64,000 nt of DNA from an uncultured Flavobacteriaceae bacterium (lineage in GTDB: Bacteria; Bacteroidota; Bacteroidia; Flavobacteriales; Flavobacteriaceae): NCBI GenBank assembly GCA_947497145.1, contig CANMFQ010000015.1:36469-100468 (forward strand), written 5' to 3'. Position numbers and translations under genes: made by a program. Below, piece after piece: positions 55,197-64,000 of this stretch; the first letter of the stretch is position 1; each line of letters opens with the position of its first letter. The notes beneath the pieces were generated by a model. That model did no database searches, was not told the DNA's origin, and saw only the letters and a list, made by a program, of their open reading frames with translations.

Positions 55197-57146
55197 TTAC
55201 TCCACTATTACCTTAATTCGCATTGATTTTGAATGCCCTGGAAAAGTACACACAATCCAGTACACACCTTTTTGCCTAGGTGTTTGAAAATAGATGTTTT
55301 CTTCTGTACCAGGTTGCACAATACCCGTATGTACTATAACCAAATCTGTATTGGGTACATAATTCAAATCTGCCCCATCAAGCCCCAATTTGAGTGCCAT
55401 ATCGCCTACAATATCAACCGCTCCTTCTTCATTTGAAGTAAACACCAAATTATGAAGCATGTCATCATTATTAGTGAAGGTTAATGCTATTTTTTGTCCA
55501 CTTTTTAAAACCAGTTCTTCGATATCGTATTTTAGATTAGGTTTAGTACCTATTTCCACTTTTCTATCAAACCCATCAGTCCAGCTAATTGGCATTTCAT
55601 TGACTCTTTTTTCTTGAACAAGACCTTTTGCAGCAGCCATTTTAGCCGTTGGTTTTGACTTTAAAGTACCCCCAGGAACCTCATTCAACGTATAATAACC
55701 TGTATTGTGAAGTAATTTTTCACCTGTTTTTGCCTTTACATTTTCAATTTTCAATTGATGAATAAAGCCCAAGCGCATACCATCAATAGTTAGCTTTACA
55801 CTACGTCCATCTTCTAATAACTCTGCTTTACGAATTGCTCCTTTTTGCTGATCTATAATAGGGCTGCCATAGGTATTATGATATTTGTACGTAAAACTTG
55901 TCATATTATATGACGAAAGGTTCTCTGCAAGTGCTTTATTTACGGGTTTGGTAAACTCCAATAAAAAGCCATCATCTTGGGCTTTCATTGTTTTAATTTC
56001 AAAAGGTATTTTCCCTGTCCAAACTAAGCGTTGAAGGCCAAAAAGCGCTTTACCTGTAGACCCCCATCCTCTGCTGGTCATACCTACAAACATGCTATTA
56101 TCACTACCCCATATCATTCTAAGAATACCCGAAGAAAAGCCTTCAACAAAAGGAAATGTTGCCCCTTGGTATACGCCATTTACCTTTTCCATAAATACTC
56201 GCATAATCTTACTATGCCCTTGATCACCAACAAATAGTTGACCTTCAAACGGACCAAATTTTCCGCTTCTTGTATCATACAATATATCTGAGGTAGAAAT
56301 ACCCAAAATAGTATGCGGAAACCATATCGCTGGCGCTTTTAATGCTGGAATTTTTTTGGAGTACTCGTATAAGGTCAATCCAGACTGTTCTTCAATATCT
56401 TCCATTTTTAACTGCAATGGTGAATTAGGTTCTCCAGACCAAACCAAGCCCTCAGGATTACCCGCAAAATCTCCCTTCTCTAAATGGGTCATTCTCCCTG
56501 AACCTACCCAATCACCCTGATTTTCTGTGTAAAAAACATCCCCTTCTTCATTAATTTCAAAACCTGAAGGAGAACGTAAACCTGTTGCAATAGGTGTCAT
56601 TTCACCTTCGGGAGTAATCTCTAAAAGCCAGCCTCTCCATTTTGCCAGACTAGCCCCATGGCCAATCCAAGACAAGTTGAGGGTGACCAACATATTTCCA
56701 TTTTTCTTAAATTTAGGACCGTAGGAATAATCATGATAGTTGCCTGATAATGGCCAAGAATAAATGGTTTTATACACATCTGCTTCCCCATCGCCATCCT
56801 TATCGGTAAGCTTTGTTAGCTCTCCCCTTTGTGCCAAGTAAAAACTGTTATCCTTATAATTAAGTCCCAAGGACTCATGAAGGCCATGGGCAAATCGTTT
56901 ATAAACTGGTTTTTTACTGTACGGTTTGTCTATAACCCAAACTTCACCTCTACGGGTAGAAACACCCAATTTATCGTTATCAGTTAATACAAGTCCGCCT
57001 ACTTCCAACATCACATCGTCAGGAATTGGCACATCTATGATCTTATAGTATTCCGACTCCTTTTTAACCATCGCTGTTTGTGAAAATCCGAATTCACAAA
57101 ACCCTAGAACGACTACAATTACTGCAATTTTATATACTATACGCAT
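55197..57146 (-). CDS. Secreted glucose-dehydrogenase-like beta-propeller fused to a cupredoxin
   Basis: About 649 residues from the ATG at 57146 (signal MRIVYKIAVIVVVLGFCEFG); an earlier in-frame ATG overlaps the upstream gene and precedes 16 polar residues. The first 350 residues form a beta-propeller of the PQQ-dependent sugar dehydrogenase / putative membrane-bound dehydrogenase type (LTKLTDKDGDGEADVYKTIY, ATGLRSPSGFEINEEGDVFY, TENQGDWVGSG). The C-terminal 140 residues are a plastocyanin/azurin-type copper domain with His in DDMLHN and Cys, His and Met in CTFPGHSKSM. All four type-1 copper ligands are present. The layout suggests oxidation of a sugar-like substrate with electrons passed to copper (inference). 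Starts 10 bases after the DUF1080 gene. Confidence 0.87.
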   Translation of the reverse strand: MRIVYKIAVIVVVLGFCEFGFSQTAMVKKESEYYKIIDVPIPDDVMLEVGGLVLTDNDKLGVSTRRGEVWVIDKPYSKKPVYKRFAHGLHESLGLNYKDNSFYLAQRGELTKLTDKDGDGEADVYKTIYSWPLSGNYHDYSYGPKFKKNGNMLVTLNLSWIGHGASLAKWRGWLLEITPEGEMTPIATGLRSPSGFEINEEGDVFYTENQGDWVGSGRMTHLEKGDFAGNPEGLVWSGEPNSPLQLKMEDIEEQSGLTLYEYSKKIPALKAPAIWFPHTILGISTSDILYDTRSGKFGPFEGQLFVGDQGHSKIMRVFMEKVNGVYQGATFPFVEGFSSGILRMIWGSDNSMFVGMTSRGWGSTGKALFGLQRLVWTGKIPFEIKTMKAQDDGFLLEFTKPVNKALAENLSSYNMTSFTYKYHNTYGSPIIDQQKGAIRKAELLEDGRSVKLTIDGMRLGFIHQLKIENVKAKTGEKLLHNTGYYTLNEVPGGTLKSKPTAKMAAAKGLVQEKRVNEMPISWTDGFDRKVEIGTKPNLKYDIEELVLKSGQKIALTFTNNDDMLHNLVFTSNEEGAVDIVGDMALKLGLDGADLNYVPNTDLVIVHTGIVQPGTEENIYFQTPRQKGVYWIVCTFPGHSKSMRIKVIVE

Positions 57147-57156
57147 GATTTTATTT

Positions 57157-59058
57157 TTACCAAATGATATTATACTTGATTTGACGATTGCCACTGGTCA
57201 TTTTAACCAATAACTCATCAGTACCGTTTTTTGATTTTCTAAGGATAGGCTTCTCTTCATTACTAGTTGAGAAATCGATAAAATAGCTCTGATTATTTAC
57301 AATATATGTTCCGTCAGGAAGTAATTCTATGGCCTCACCTTCCGCTACTTTATGCCAGAAGTCTTGATTACTCATACTCGTAATGGTACGCGTTAAACTA
57401 CGCATCGTTTTTGATGGTTTTATAGCATCAGTAAATACATTTTCTCCAATTGAAAATGAGAAAATGGGTATTCTATCTTGATCCAATTCGTAGCCTAACA
57501 ATTTATATGCTGTATTTTCCTCCTTACCATTTGGCCAGGCAGCCTCAGCATTTGGAAGCAGTACAAATTCTGGATCCCCATGAAAAGACACTGTAAAACC
57601 AGCAGGAACGCCCAATTGTTTTTCGCCTCTTTGATGCCACATCATAGTAGCATCTAAAAATTTACCACTCCAAGCTTTCAACAAGGAAGCAGATGCCAAA
57701 TCATAAGCAAAGTGAATTTTTTCAGGATTTCCTACCGAAATACAATGTGTTCTTTTGGCATCATTATGCATTAAAAAACTACGTTGCAGCACCGGTTGGT
57801 TTTCCACAGCTATCATATATTTTTCATCGGGCATGTTTCGCGTCAAATCCAATGAACTTGGCGCTGTTAGTGGGTATTTTTGTATTCCTTCACCCTCCAC
57901 TTCAAGAGAAAATCCTTGTGTCCAAGGACGGTGTTTATTGTATACCAAAGTAAAGGGCACTGTCCCTTTTTTAAGTGAAATTTTGCCCAAACCCAGAGAA
58001 TCTAAATTATAATCGCCATTTAAATTAACTACGGTATCCTTGGCTATCAATAAATAACCACCTGCTCCGTTAACTTTAAAATCAAAAAGATAATCGCCCG
58101 TTTTTGGTAGCGTCATCATACCCTCATATTTCAATATCTTTTTTGGACGTTCACCACTCACCATAGCCGCTGATATGGTATCTGTTTTTACAGTCCGAAT
58201 GGCTACCAAACTATCAAAATTGGTAATTACAACCTCCTTACTATCGTACTCATTCATAGTGATATCAGAAAGTGTTATTTTTTGGTTATCATACAATTTA
58301 TAGTTGATATTCTTGAAAGCAACAGGCCCATGATCGCCTTGAATCATCAAAGCATCTTTAGGCTTTTCACCTGCATAAGCTGCGGCTCTCGTAGGGCCAC
58401 TGACTTCAACATTTTCATGAATAAGTACACCATTCAACCAAACCTCCTCAAACCAAGCATTTTTTGTTTTGGTACCCGAGGCATCAAATTTTGGGGCGTG
58501 AAAAATTACTTTTAAATGCTGCCATAAACCAGGTGATTTTGCTGCATTAGTTGTAGGGGGTACTCCTTCAAAACCTTCATTTCCTTCACCACGAGAGGTA
58601 TCCCAGCGTTGATAAATGCCTCCCATATCACTATGCGAAATGCTTTTAACGCCCCAGCTATCAAACAGCTGCACCTCATATCGTCCTTGAAAATAAAGCC
58701 CCGAATTAGAATTCTTAGGCATTAAAACATCGCATTCAAATGCAATATCACCATGTTCAAAATTGGTAAACAATGCGCCTTTTTCGCCTTCTCTAGGTAT
58801 ATTCACCAAAATACCGGTACCTTTTTCTGCTGTTATTGCTTTATCCGTAGACCTATCTGCATATACATTACCGGCAAGCTGCCAATTGTTAGAAGTGGGC
58901 TTAAAACTCGTCATGCTATTCAACGAAATGGTCTCAAATGGTAAGGCCTGCAAAATAAGTGCCTTCTCCATTACTTTTTGTTCTTCTTTCTCCTTTTCTG
59001 TACAAGAGACCATCATAATAATGATGAGCAGAAAATAATAACGTATCAAATTCTTCAT
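57157..59058 (-). CDS. DUF1080 (3-keto-disaccharide hydrolase) domain lipoprotein
   Basis: 633 residues with a lipoprotein signal (MKNLIRYYFLLIIIMMVSC). The DUF1080 domain covers about 45-250: GDIAFECDVLMPKNSNSGLYFQG, VQLFDSWGVKS, WQHLKVIFHAP and AWFEEVWLNG are typical; the family includes 3-keto-glucoside hydrolases. The middle (about 310-400) resembles a PA14-like sugar-binding module (KYEGMMTLPKTGDYLFDFKV). The C-terminal 220 residues are uncharacterised. Co-transcribed with the propeller-cupredoxin gene; together they suggest extracellular or periplasmic oxidation and cleavage of a glycoside. Confidence 0.85.
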   Translation of the reverse strand: MKNLIRYYFLLIIIMMVSCTEKEKEEQKVMEKALILQALPFETISLNSMTSFKPTSNNWQLAGNVYADRSTDKAITAEKGTGILVNIPREGEKGALFTNFEHGDIAFECDVLMPKNSNSGLYFQGRYEVQLFDSWGVKSISHSDMGGIYQRWDTSRGEGNEGFEGVPPTTNAAKSPGLWQHLKVIFHAPKFDASGTKTKNAWFEEVWLNGVLIHENVEVSGPTRAAAYAGEKPKDALMIQGDHGPVAFKNINYKLYDNQKITLSDITMNEYDSKEVVITNFDSLVAIRTVKTDTISAAMVSGERPKKILKYEGMMTLPKTGDYLFDFKVNGAGGYLLIAKDTVVNLNGDYNLDSLGLGKISLKKGTVPFTLVYNKHRPWTQGFSLEVEGEGIQKYPLTAPSSLDLTRNMPDEKYMIAVENQPVLQRSFLMHNDAKRTHCISVGNPEKIHFAYDLASASLLKAWSGKFLDATMMWHQRGEKQLGVPAGFTVSFHGDPEFVLLPNAEAAWPNGKEENTAYKLLGYELDQDRIPIFSFSIGENVFTDAIKPSKTMRSLTRTITSMSNQDFWHKVAEGEAIELLPDGTYIVNNQSYFIDFSTSNEEKPILRKSKNGTDELLVKMTSGNRQIKYNIIW

Positions 59059-59368
59059 TGCATCTGTGTATAATTGTTGGTTTTAAAAACAGTTTGTAGA
59101 CTTTTATTATGGTTGTTGTATTTAATTTTATATGTTGATTCAGTGTTACAAAAAACCTCAAAAAGCACCTTCACACCCTTAATACCAAATATAAATACAA
59201 GTAAAAGATAGTTAATTATTATTATAAATTACTACATAACTGCTTTTCTAACGGCAATTAAAAAAACTGTTACATATATTTCTTCCCTCCTTATATTTCA
59301 TTACTCATATTGATGTACCACTAAATGAAAAGAAGCAAATTTAATTAGTGAGTATATCCAACCAGCCA
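59059..59368. other. Intergenic region upstream of the DUF1080 gene
   Basis: 310 bases. A minus-strand TATATTTG box (59186-59193) could be the promoter of the DUF1080-cupredoxin operon, about 130 bases before its start. Nothing else is seen. Confidence 0.45.
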
Positions 59369-60709
59369 CTATTTATAACGTTTTCCATGTTTCACAACAA
59401 TATCAACACGCTCAAGCAGATTTATATACCGCAATACATCACCCTTAACCGCAATAATGTCAGCATATTTCCCTGGTGTTACGGTACCCACTTCGTCAGC
59501 AACACCCATCCACAAAGCTGGCCAATAAGTAGCACCCCGTATAGCATACATGGGATCTATACCAAATTCATTCACCCAAACATCCAATTCATGCCAAGTA
59601 GACTGACTATGAAACTTCATGGGAATACCACTATCTGTACCCACCATTAGCACCACACCAGCATCTAATAGCTGTTTCACTTTAGTTTCAAGCGTAGGCT
59701 TACGCGAAGGCACCAATTGAAAATACGGTAACCTCTCGGCATGCTGCACACTATTTTTAATATCGACAACCACACTATCAGGTAAGCCCAAATGCCATGA
59801 ATCGTCATCAATAAACTCAGGGTTATCGCGCATGTATTCAAAATTATAAAGCACCTCTACAGTAGGGCACCAAAACAACGGCCCTTTACTCATATCAGCA
59901 GTGCGCTCTTTAATCATTTCCATAACATCATCTGGGTATTTAGGCGCTGAAGACAAACCTGTATGCTCAAAACAATCTACACCTACTTGGAGTCCCCTTC
60001 GTATTTCTTCTGGCCTATGACTATGTGCTACTACTTTCAAATGATGCTTATGTGCCTCATCAACCACAGCCTTCAATTCTGCCAATGTCATTTGATCATG
60101 GTCTATAAGTTTAATAACATCCACCCCAGCTTTAGCCAGTTTATTTACTTTTTTACGCCCATCATCGGCGCCTTGCACACCCCACCTAAAATCTTCTGTT
60201 CCTGGATAGGGCTCATGTTGTATAAAAGGGCCAGAAACGTAAAGTGTTGCTCCTGGCATTTCACCTTTATTTATAGCATCACGTACCGCAATACTTTCCT
60301 CCAAGGGAGCACCTAAATCTCTTGCACTAGTAACACCCGCCATCAAAAGTTGATGGGCTGACGATGGCATGATTACATCTTTCCATAAGGGTGGATAGGT
60401 CTTATCCCAATACGCATAATCAGCATGCCCATTGAGCATGGTATGCACGTGCATATCCCACAAACCAGGTAATACGGACATACCCTCTGTTGAAATAATT
60501 TCCGCATTTTCCGGAATCTGAACAGTGGCTGTAGTACCCACCTTTATAATTTTTTCTCCCTCAATAAGGATAACACTATTTTTTATTGGTGTTGCTCCAA
60601 AACCATCAATAAGAGTTCCTCCCACCATGGCTGTAATTTTATTTTCTTGAGATGTTACTACTTGTAATGAGCACCACAAAAGTAGTAGGGCTATAATTTT
60701 TTTGGACAT
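59369..60709 (-). CDS. Secreted amidohydrolase
   Basis: 446 residues with a signal peptide (MSKKIIALLLLWCSLQVVTS). Amidohydrolase superfamily, imidazolonepropionase/prolidase-like branch: metal HxH in DMHVHT (H87, H89), bridging Lys in GVDVIKLI, His in VVAHSHR and FEHTG, and Asp in MVGTDSGIPM. All metal ligands are kept, so it is probably active. The substrate may be a dipeptide, lactam or similar compound. It shares strand and location with the DUF1080 pair but is 310 bases away. Confidence 0.88.
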   Translation of the reverse strand: MSKKIIALLLLWCSLQVVTSQENKITAMVGGTLIDGFGATPIKNSVILIEGEKIIKVGTTATVQIPENAEIISTEGMSVLPGLWDMHVHTMLNGHADYAYWDKTYPPLWKDVIMPSSAHQLLMAGVTSARDLGAPLEESIAVRDAINKGEMPGATLYVSGPFIQHEPYPGTEDFRWGVQGADDGRKKVNKLAKAGVDVIKLIDHDQMTLAELKAVVDEAHKHHLKVVAHSHRPEEIRRGLQVGVDCFEHTGLSSAPKYPDDVMEMIKERTADMSKGPLFWCPTVEVLYNFEYMRDNPEFIDDDSWHLGLPDSVVVDIKNSVQHAERLPYFQLVPSRKPTLETKVKQLLDAGVVLMVGTDSGIPMKFHSQSTWHELDVWVNEFGIDPMYAIRGATYWPALWMGVADEVGTVTPGKYADIIAVKGDVLRYINLLERVDIVVKHGKRYK

Positions 60710-61170
60710 GATGAATGGTTTGGTTAAACTTTAATAATTAAATCTATGACGTCTTGAAATTACCAATAAATTGACAATTCTGTTGTCATTTTCAAAATAA
60801 TTATGAGCGTCTACTTTCACAAGCAAATGCACCCATAGCTGCTGGAGCATCAAACAGAAATCAAAAAAAATCTATTAACCAGGCAGACTGACTCAAAACG
60901 ATATTCCAAAAAAAAAGATCAATATGAGGTATACCTTAATATCATGGTTCATTTAGATTAGCTTACTATGCGCTATATTTTCGTTTACCAAGTTAAGCGT
61001 ATAACATACATACAACGCTCACGTTTACTAAGTAAATTTATCTTGATTTAATCTGTTACCTACAAAAGCCATGATTCTCAGTTGCTAACAAAAAGTCTAG
61101 ACGCGTTCAACAAATAGCAAATCCATCAAAATAACTTAAATTACAAAATTTGTCTGTTTCACATCAAGCT
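60710..61170. other. Intergenic region
   Basis: 461 AT-rich bases between two minus-strand genes. No frame, RNA or hairpin I can support. Confidence 0.5.
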
Positions 61171-62004
61171 CTACTTAAGACCGTAATACGCAAATTTAAG
61201 CCAGTCTATTACACCTAATATAGGTTGTTTTATTTTCCTGAAAATATTTTTTCTAAAATATAAACGATGATAAAAATAATGAGGTGCAGTAACCTTATGC
61301 TTTATATCAATAGGTGATAAAGGAGCTGTCTGACTAGAAATTTCATCATTAGGCCATTCAATACAGGTAATTTTATAGCCCTTTTCTAAAAAAAACTGAC
61401 TTAACGCAATTTCCCCTTCTAAGATTATATCCAATTTTTTAGTTTTATCCGCAGCAGGAAAACGATCTCCCAACATATTCATATAAGACACTTTTGTTAA
61501 AAAAGCATAAGTCTGTATATGTGGTAAATTATTGTCCTTACTCCTTTCTGGGTGATCATTAAAATTGATTGTACTACCGCAAATAGCTACGGAATCAAAC
61601 TTCTGAAACTGACGTACGAACTGACTGTACCAATTTTCACGAAATGGTCCATAGCCACTTCTATTTTGAAACAATATAAAATCATCAACACTTGCTTCCT
61701 TTTTTACTTTTTCCAACAGTGTTTGAAAGGAGCTAAAATCACGTCCAATATTACTTTTGAAATAGATTTCTCTAAGTTCAATATTTGGGTGATTATGAAA
61801 TAGCCTCCTTACTGTTTTTACAAAAAAATGATCAAATTTTGAAATATTCTTAACCTCACTAATTGCAATAAACAATAGCACTTTATTACATCCCGAGTAA
61901 CAGTTTTTAATACGTAGTATGTTTTGTATGTCCTTTATATACAGACGAGATTCATTTGCGGTAGCATAGCAATGAAAATAATTTTGCTCAATATGCGTAT
62001 TCAT
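61171..62004 (-). CDS. RgpF-like (rhamnan synthesis F-type) glycosyltransferase-related protein
   Basis: 277 residues without a signal peptide. Conserved-looking blocks: FKSNIGRDFSSFQTLL (about 83-98), DDFILFQNRSGYGPF (about 107-121), SVAICGSTINF and PHIQTYAFLTK. The N-x-GRD-x-x-x-F and N-x-S-x-x-GPF patterns recall the RgpF family, which handles cell-wall or capsular polysaccharide synthesis. The C terminus is basic and aromatic (HYFYHRLYFRKNIFRKI). It stands alone between long gaps. The family call is by motif and is moderate. Confidence 0.6.
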   Translation of the reverse strand: MNTHIEQNYFHCYATANESRLYIKDIQNILRIKNCYSGCNKVLLFIAISEVKNISKFDHFFVKTVRRLFHNHPNIELREIYFKSNIGRDFSSFQTLLEKVKKEASVDDFILFQNRSGYGPFRENWYSQFVRQFQKFDSVAICGSTINFNDHPERSKDNNLPHIQTYAFLTKVSYMNMLGDRFPAADKTKKLDIILEGEIALSQFFLEKGYKITCIEWPNDEISSQTAPLSPIDIKHKVTAPHYFYHRLYFRKNIFRKIKQPILGVIDWLKFAYYGLK

Positions 62005-62571
62005 ACATTTTATCTAAAAGATTATTCCATATTAGTCAAAAGCGTACCCCCCAAGTCTTTTATTTCAAAAACAGATAAACCTTCTCCCTTAACAAAGCGA
62101 ATGTAATAAAAAGACATGAACTTTAACTTGTTAAAATTCCTACTCTTTAAACTCATTTTTAATTTCAAACCTTTAAAGAGTAGTCATAATCAATTGCCTC
62201 GCCCCAAGGCTAGGAGCTATACTATTTTTCATTTCAAGGCAAGCCAGAGCACTAAGCCCCAGCCTATGATTTTACAATTACCGTATACACTTTTCTAACA
62301 ATAGTTATAATGATTACTACAACACATCCTAAAGCAATATTTGCAAACTAGTTACAAGCAGAAAAATCTTCAAATATTCCCACCTAACTAAAGCTTAAAA
62401 CCATTGACTCCAACAAAAACTACTTATGAATAGAACTTAAACAAGCAGCTGTTTGGCATAATTCTATCTAATAAAATAGCATCTATAGGCGATTTAACCA
62501 GGTTAACCACAGCTCACAACCCGCTAACTTCCAATTAAATAGTGTATTTTTAAGTCTAAATCTAATAGATC
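62005..62571. other. Intergenic region with candidate structured RNA
   Basis: 567 bases. A perfect 12-bp hairpin CTACTCTTTAAA/TTTAAAGAGTAG (62140-62151, 62172-62183, 20-nt loop) is followed by a GC-richer, locally self-complementary stretch (CCTCGCC/GGCTAGG near 62200, GGCAAGCC near 62242) to about 62265. It may be an RNA, but no family is recognised and no promoter box is clear. Confidence 0.4.
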
Positions 62572-63867
62572 ATGAGTAACAGCATCCTTTTTCACAAATA
62601 TGCTAGTATTAATGAAGCTCCTATTTATAAAGCTATAAAAAAACAAGGAGACAGACAGCGAGCCATCAACAAAATACTACTGGGTACTTGGGTAGGAATA
62701 ACGAAAGAAAAAGATAACCATTACTATGTACGTACTGCTGGCGCTGACGGTTGGATAAATAAAAATCATGTTTCTGATGACATGGGTTTAAAAATATTCT
62801 TTGTTGATGTAGGCCAAGGCGATGGTATTATTATAGAAATAGGGAATACCAAAATTTTAGTTGATGCAGGACCCAATTCAAACATTAAAAACTACCTCAC
62901 AGGATGGCAATATACCTACCTATTGGATGCCAATAAAAAAATTCATCTCGACTATGTCTTCATTTCTCATTTTGATTTTGATCATTATGCTGGTATGATT
63001 GACATTCTAAATGATAATCGTTTCACTTTTGGAACACTCTATCATAATGGAATAGCCAGGTTTGCTGACAAAGATGAAAGACCAAGTGATTACAATACTG
63101 ATTTAGGAAAAACGATAGGAAAGCGAAACAAAAAATATTTAATCACCACCTTTGATAGTATAGCCGATTTAAAATCCTTAAAACAAAAGGGAGGTTTTGC
63201 CCAAACTTTTGGGTATTTCTGTGATGCCGTACTAAATGCCCATACAAACGGGAGATTAGAGAAAATACAATTAGCAACTTACCAATCACCAGCAATTCAA
63301 TTCCGCAATGAATCAAAAGAGTTTTCAATAGGTTTTCTTGGGCCTGTTAGCGCAGTAAATGCATCTGGAAATAACCAATTCAAATGGTTTACAGATTCTT
63401 CACATACCCGAAATGGGCACAGCTTAGTACTAAAATTAACGTATGATAAGGTTTCAATACTGTTAACTGGCGATTTAAATACCAAATCTCAAAAACACCT
63501 GATGAAACATTACAAAAATGCAAATCCTTTTTTAGCTGATGTTTCAAAGGGATGTCATCACGGATCTTCAGATTTCAACATTGATTTTCTAAAAAAAGTC
63601 TCCCCTTATGCTACTGTCATATCCTCAGGTGATAATGAATCGCATTCCCATCCCCGCGCTGATGCCATAGGAGCAGCCGGAAAGTACAGCAGAGGTAAAC
63701 TACCTAAAGTATACTCCACAGAACTAGCGCGATCCATAAACAAGGCCGGTGAAATATTGTATGGTATGATTAATTTGAGAACCAATGGCGACCAAATTTA
63801 TATGGCTCAAATGAAAGAAGCTAAGCAAGCTGATATTTGGGATTCTTATGTGATTATTGAGAAGTAA
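62572..63867 (+). CDS. Stand-alone ComEC-type metallo-beta-lactamase-fold protein with N-terminal SH3-like domain
   Basis: 431 residues, no signal peptide and no membrane helix. The first 70 residues (LGTWVGITKEKDNHYYVRT, GADGWINKNHV) look like a bacterial SH3-like module. The metallo-beta-lactamase domain follows: FFVDVGQGDGIIIEIG (76-91), LVDAGPNS, and HFDFDHYAG (H133, D135, D137, H138) as the metal motif, then LLTGDLN and KGCHHGSSDFN with a later HSHPR. This is the ComEC/Rec2-type phosphodiesterase fold, but without the channel. Genes of this kind occur in defence or DNA-metabolism contexts; here no partner is adjacent. Function unproven. Confidence 0.82.
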   Translation: MSNSILFHKYASINEAPIYKAIKKQGDRQRAINKILLGTWVGITKEKDNHYYVRTAGADGWINKNHVSDDMGLKIFFVDVGQGDGIIIEIGNTKILVDAGPNSNIKNYLTGWQYTYLLDANKKIHLDYVFISHFDFDHYAGMIDILNDNRFTFGTLYHNGIARFADKDERPSDYNTDLGKTIGKRNKKYLITTFDSIADLKSLKQKGGFAQTFGYFCDAVLNAHTNGRLEKIQLATYQSPAIQFRNESKEFSIGFLGPVSAVNASGNNQFKWFTDSSHTRNGHSLVLKLTYDKVSILLTGDLNTKSQKHLMKHYKNANPFLADVSKGCHHGSSDFNIDFLKKVSPYATVISSGDNESHSHPRADAIGAAGKYSRGKLPKVYSTELARSINKAGEILYGMINLRTNGDQIYMAQMKEAKQADIWDSYVIIEK

Positions 63868-63928
63868 GCACTTCATAATGCGCTTTATGCATTTTTCTAA
63901 AAAACAACCTTCGATTTATAACAAAAAA

Positions 63929-63960
63929 AAAAGTCCCTCATCTAATGATGAAGGACTTTT
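63929..63960 (-). terminator. Terminator downstream of the 5S rRNA
   Basis: Stem AAAAGTCC/GGACTTTT (63929-63936, 63953-63960) continued by TCATC/GATGA. On the minus strand it is followed by a long T-run (the A-run at 63923-63932). It lies just past the 5S end and ends the rRNA operon. On the plus strand it would also help to end the preceding gene. Confidence 0.85.
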
Positions 63961-63961
63961 C

Positions 63962-64000
63962 GAGGAAGGCGGCTTCCTACTCTCCCACTTGGTGTAGCAG
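63962..64000 (-). rRNA. 5S ribosomal RNA, 3' end only
   Basis: The minus strand reads CTGCTACACCAAGTGGGAGA followed by GTAGGAAGCCGCCTTCCTC, the typical 3' part of bacterial 5S rRNA (loop E/helix IV with GGGAGAGTAGG). The rest lies past the window. It marks the end of an rRNA operon that runs toward this region; the exact 3' end is within a few bases of 63962. Confidence 0.85.

Noticed and set aside
61552..61803. 83-residue plus-strand frame inside the RgpF-like gene
   Set aside because: It is antisense to a longer frame with conserved-looking motifs and has no features of its own.

Overview
This window is from a low-GC member of the Bacteroidota, almost certainly the family Flavobacteriaceae. 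The support is the gene content: a CarboxypepD_reg-like TonB-dependent receptor, DUF6452/DUF6048, CCC-motif membrane proteins, long-form PurM, type III glutamine synthetase and a 6S-Flavo-like RNA. Many genes are also preceded by a TAnnTTTG -7 promoter box, and Shine-Dalgarno sequences are almost absent. Most of the window is core chromosome. I see no transposase, phage, CRISPR array or tRNA. The right edge runs into the 3' end of a minus-strand 5S rRNA, so an rRNA operon lies just outside.

Layout. 0-10 kb: 3' part of a CCA-type tRNA nucleotidyltransferase, gyrB, asnB, a DUF2911 protein, then the translation operon thrS-infC-rpmI-rplT, with infC apparently starting at AUA. 9.5-13.3 kb: a YjbQ / EF-hand / lipoprotein operon, a HAD phosphatase, a MazG-like pyrophosphohydrolase, two tiny membrane proteins and the fluoride channel CrcB. 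13.2-16.6 kb: nitrogen locus glnB(P-II)-amt-porin. 16.6-25.3 kb: lipoproteins, a DJ-1/PfpI lipoprotein, an esterase-like protein that has lost its catalytic serine, MscS, an Lrp regulator, purU, DUF4197 and an alpha/beta hydrolase. 25.4-30.4 kb: prfA-pyrF, apbE, purM. 30.5-33.9 kb: divergent glutamine synthetases, type III and eukaryote-like type II. 34-37 kb: DoxX-like protein, RNase Y, a 6S-like RNA, zapA and a coiled-coil partner. 37.4-42.3 kb: M23 peptidase, TonB receptor and a secreted protein. 42.5-49 kb: cysteine desulfurase, Smr protein, DUF2752-CCC-CCC membrane cluster, rocD, a channel-like membrane protein and a 166-bp inverted-repeat element. 49-55 kb: rlmD-DUF6452-DUF6048, rlmL, ZIP transporter-DUF4268, hemolysin III. 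55-61 kb: a secreted catabolic cluster of glucose-dehydrogenase-like/cupredoxin protein, DUF1080 lipoprotein and amidohydrolase. 61-64 kb: an RgpF-like protein, a stand-alone ComEC-type metallo-beta-lactamase-fold protein and the 5S rRNA end.

The most interesting signal is regulatory. The glnB-amt and glnA promoters, 19 kb apart, share the same layout. Each has two ACCCC(T/A)nAAAAAT-type sites 51-53 bp apart. The proximal site lies 35 bp upstream of a TAnnTTTG box, and a recognisable -33 element is missing. At glnB the distal site is a perfect 20-bp palindrome. This looks like the cis-element of a nitrogen-assimilation regulon whose regulator is not identified here. Other points are the AUA start of infC, several probably leaderless genes, the serine-less esterase, a cysteine-rich insert in RocD, and hairpins not explained by simple termination.
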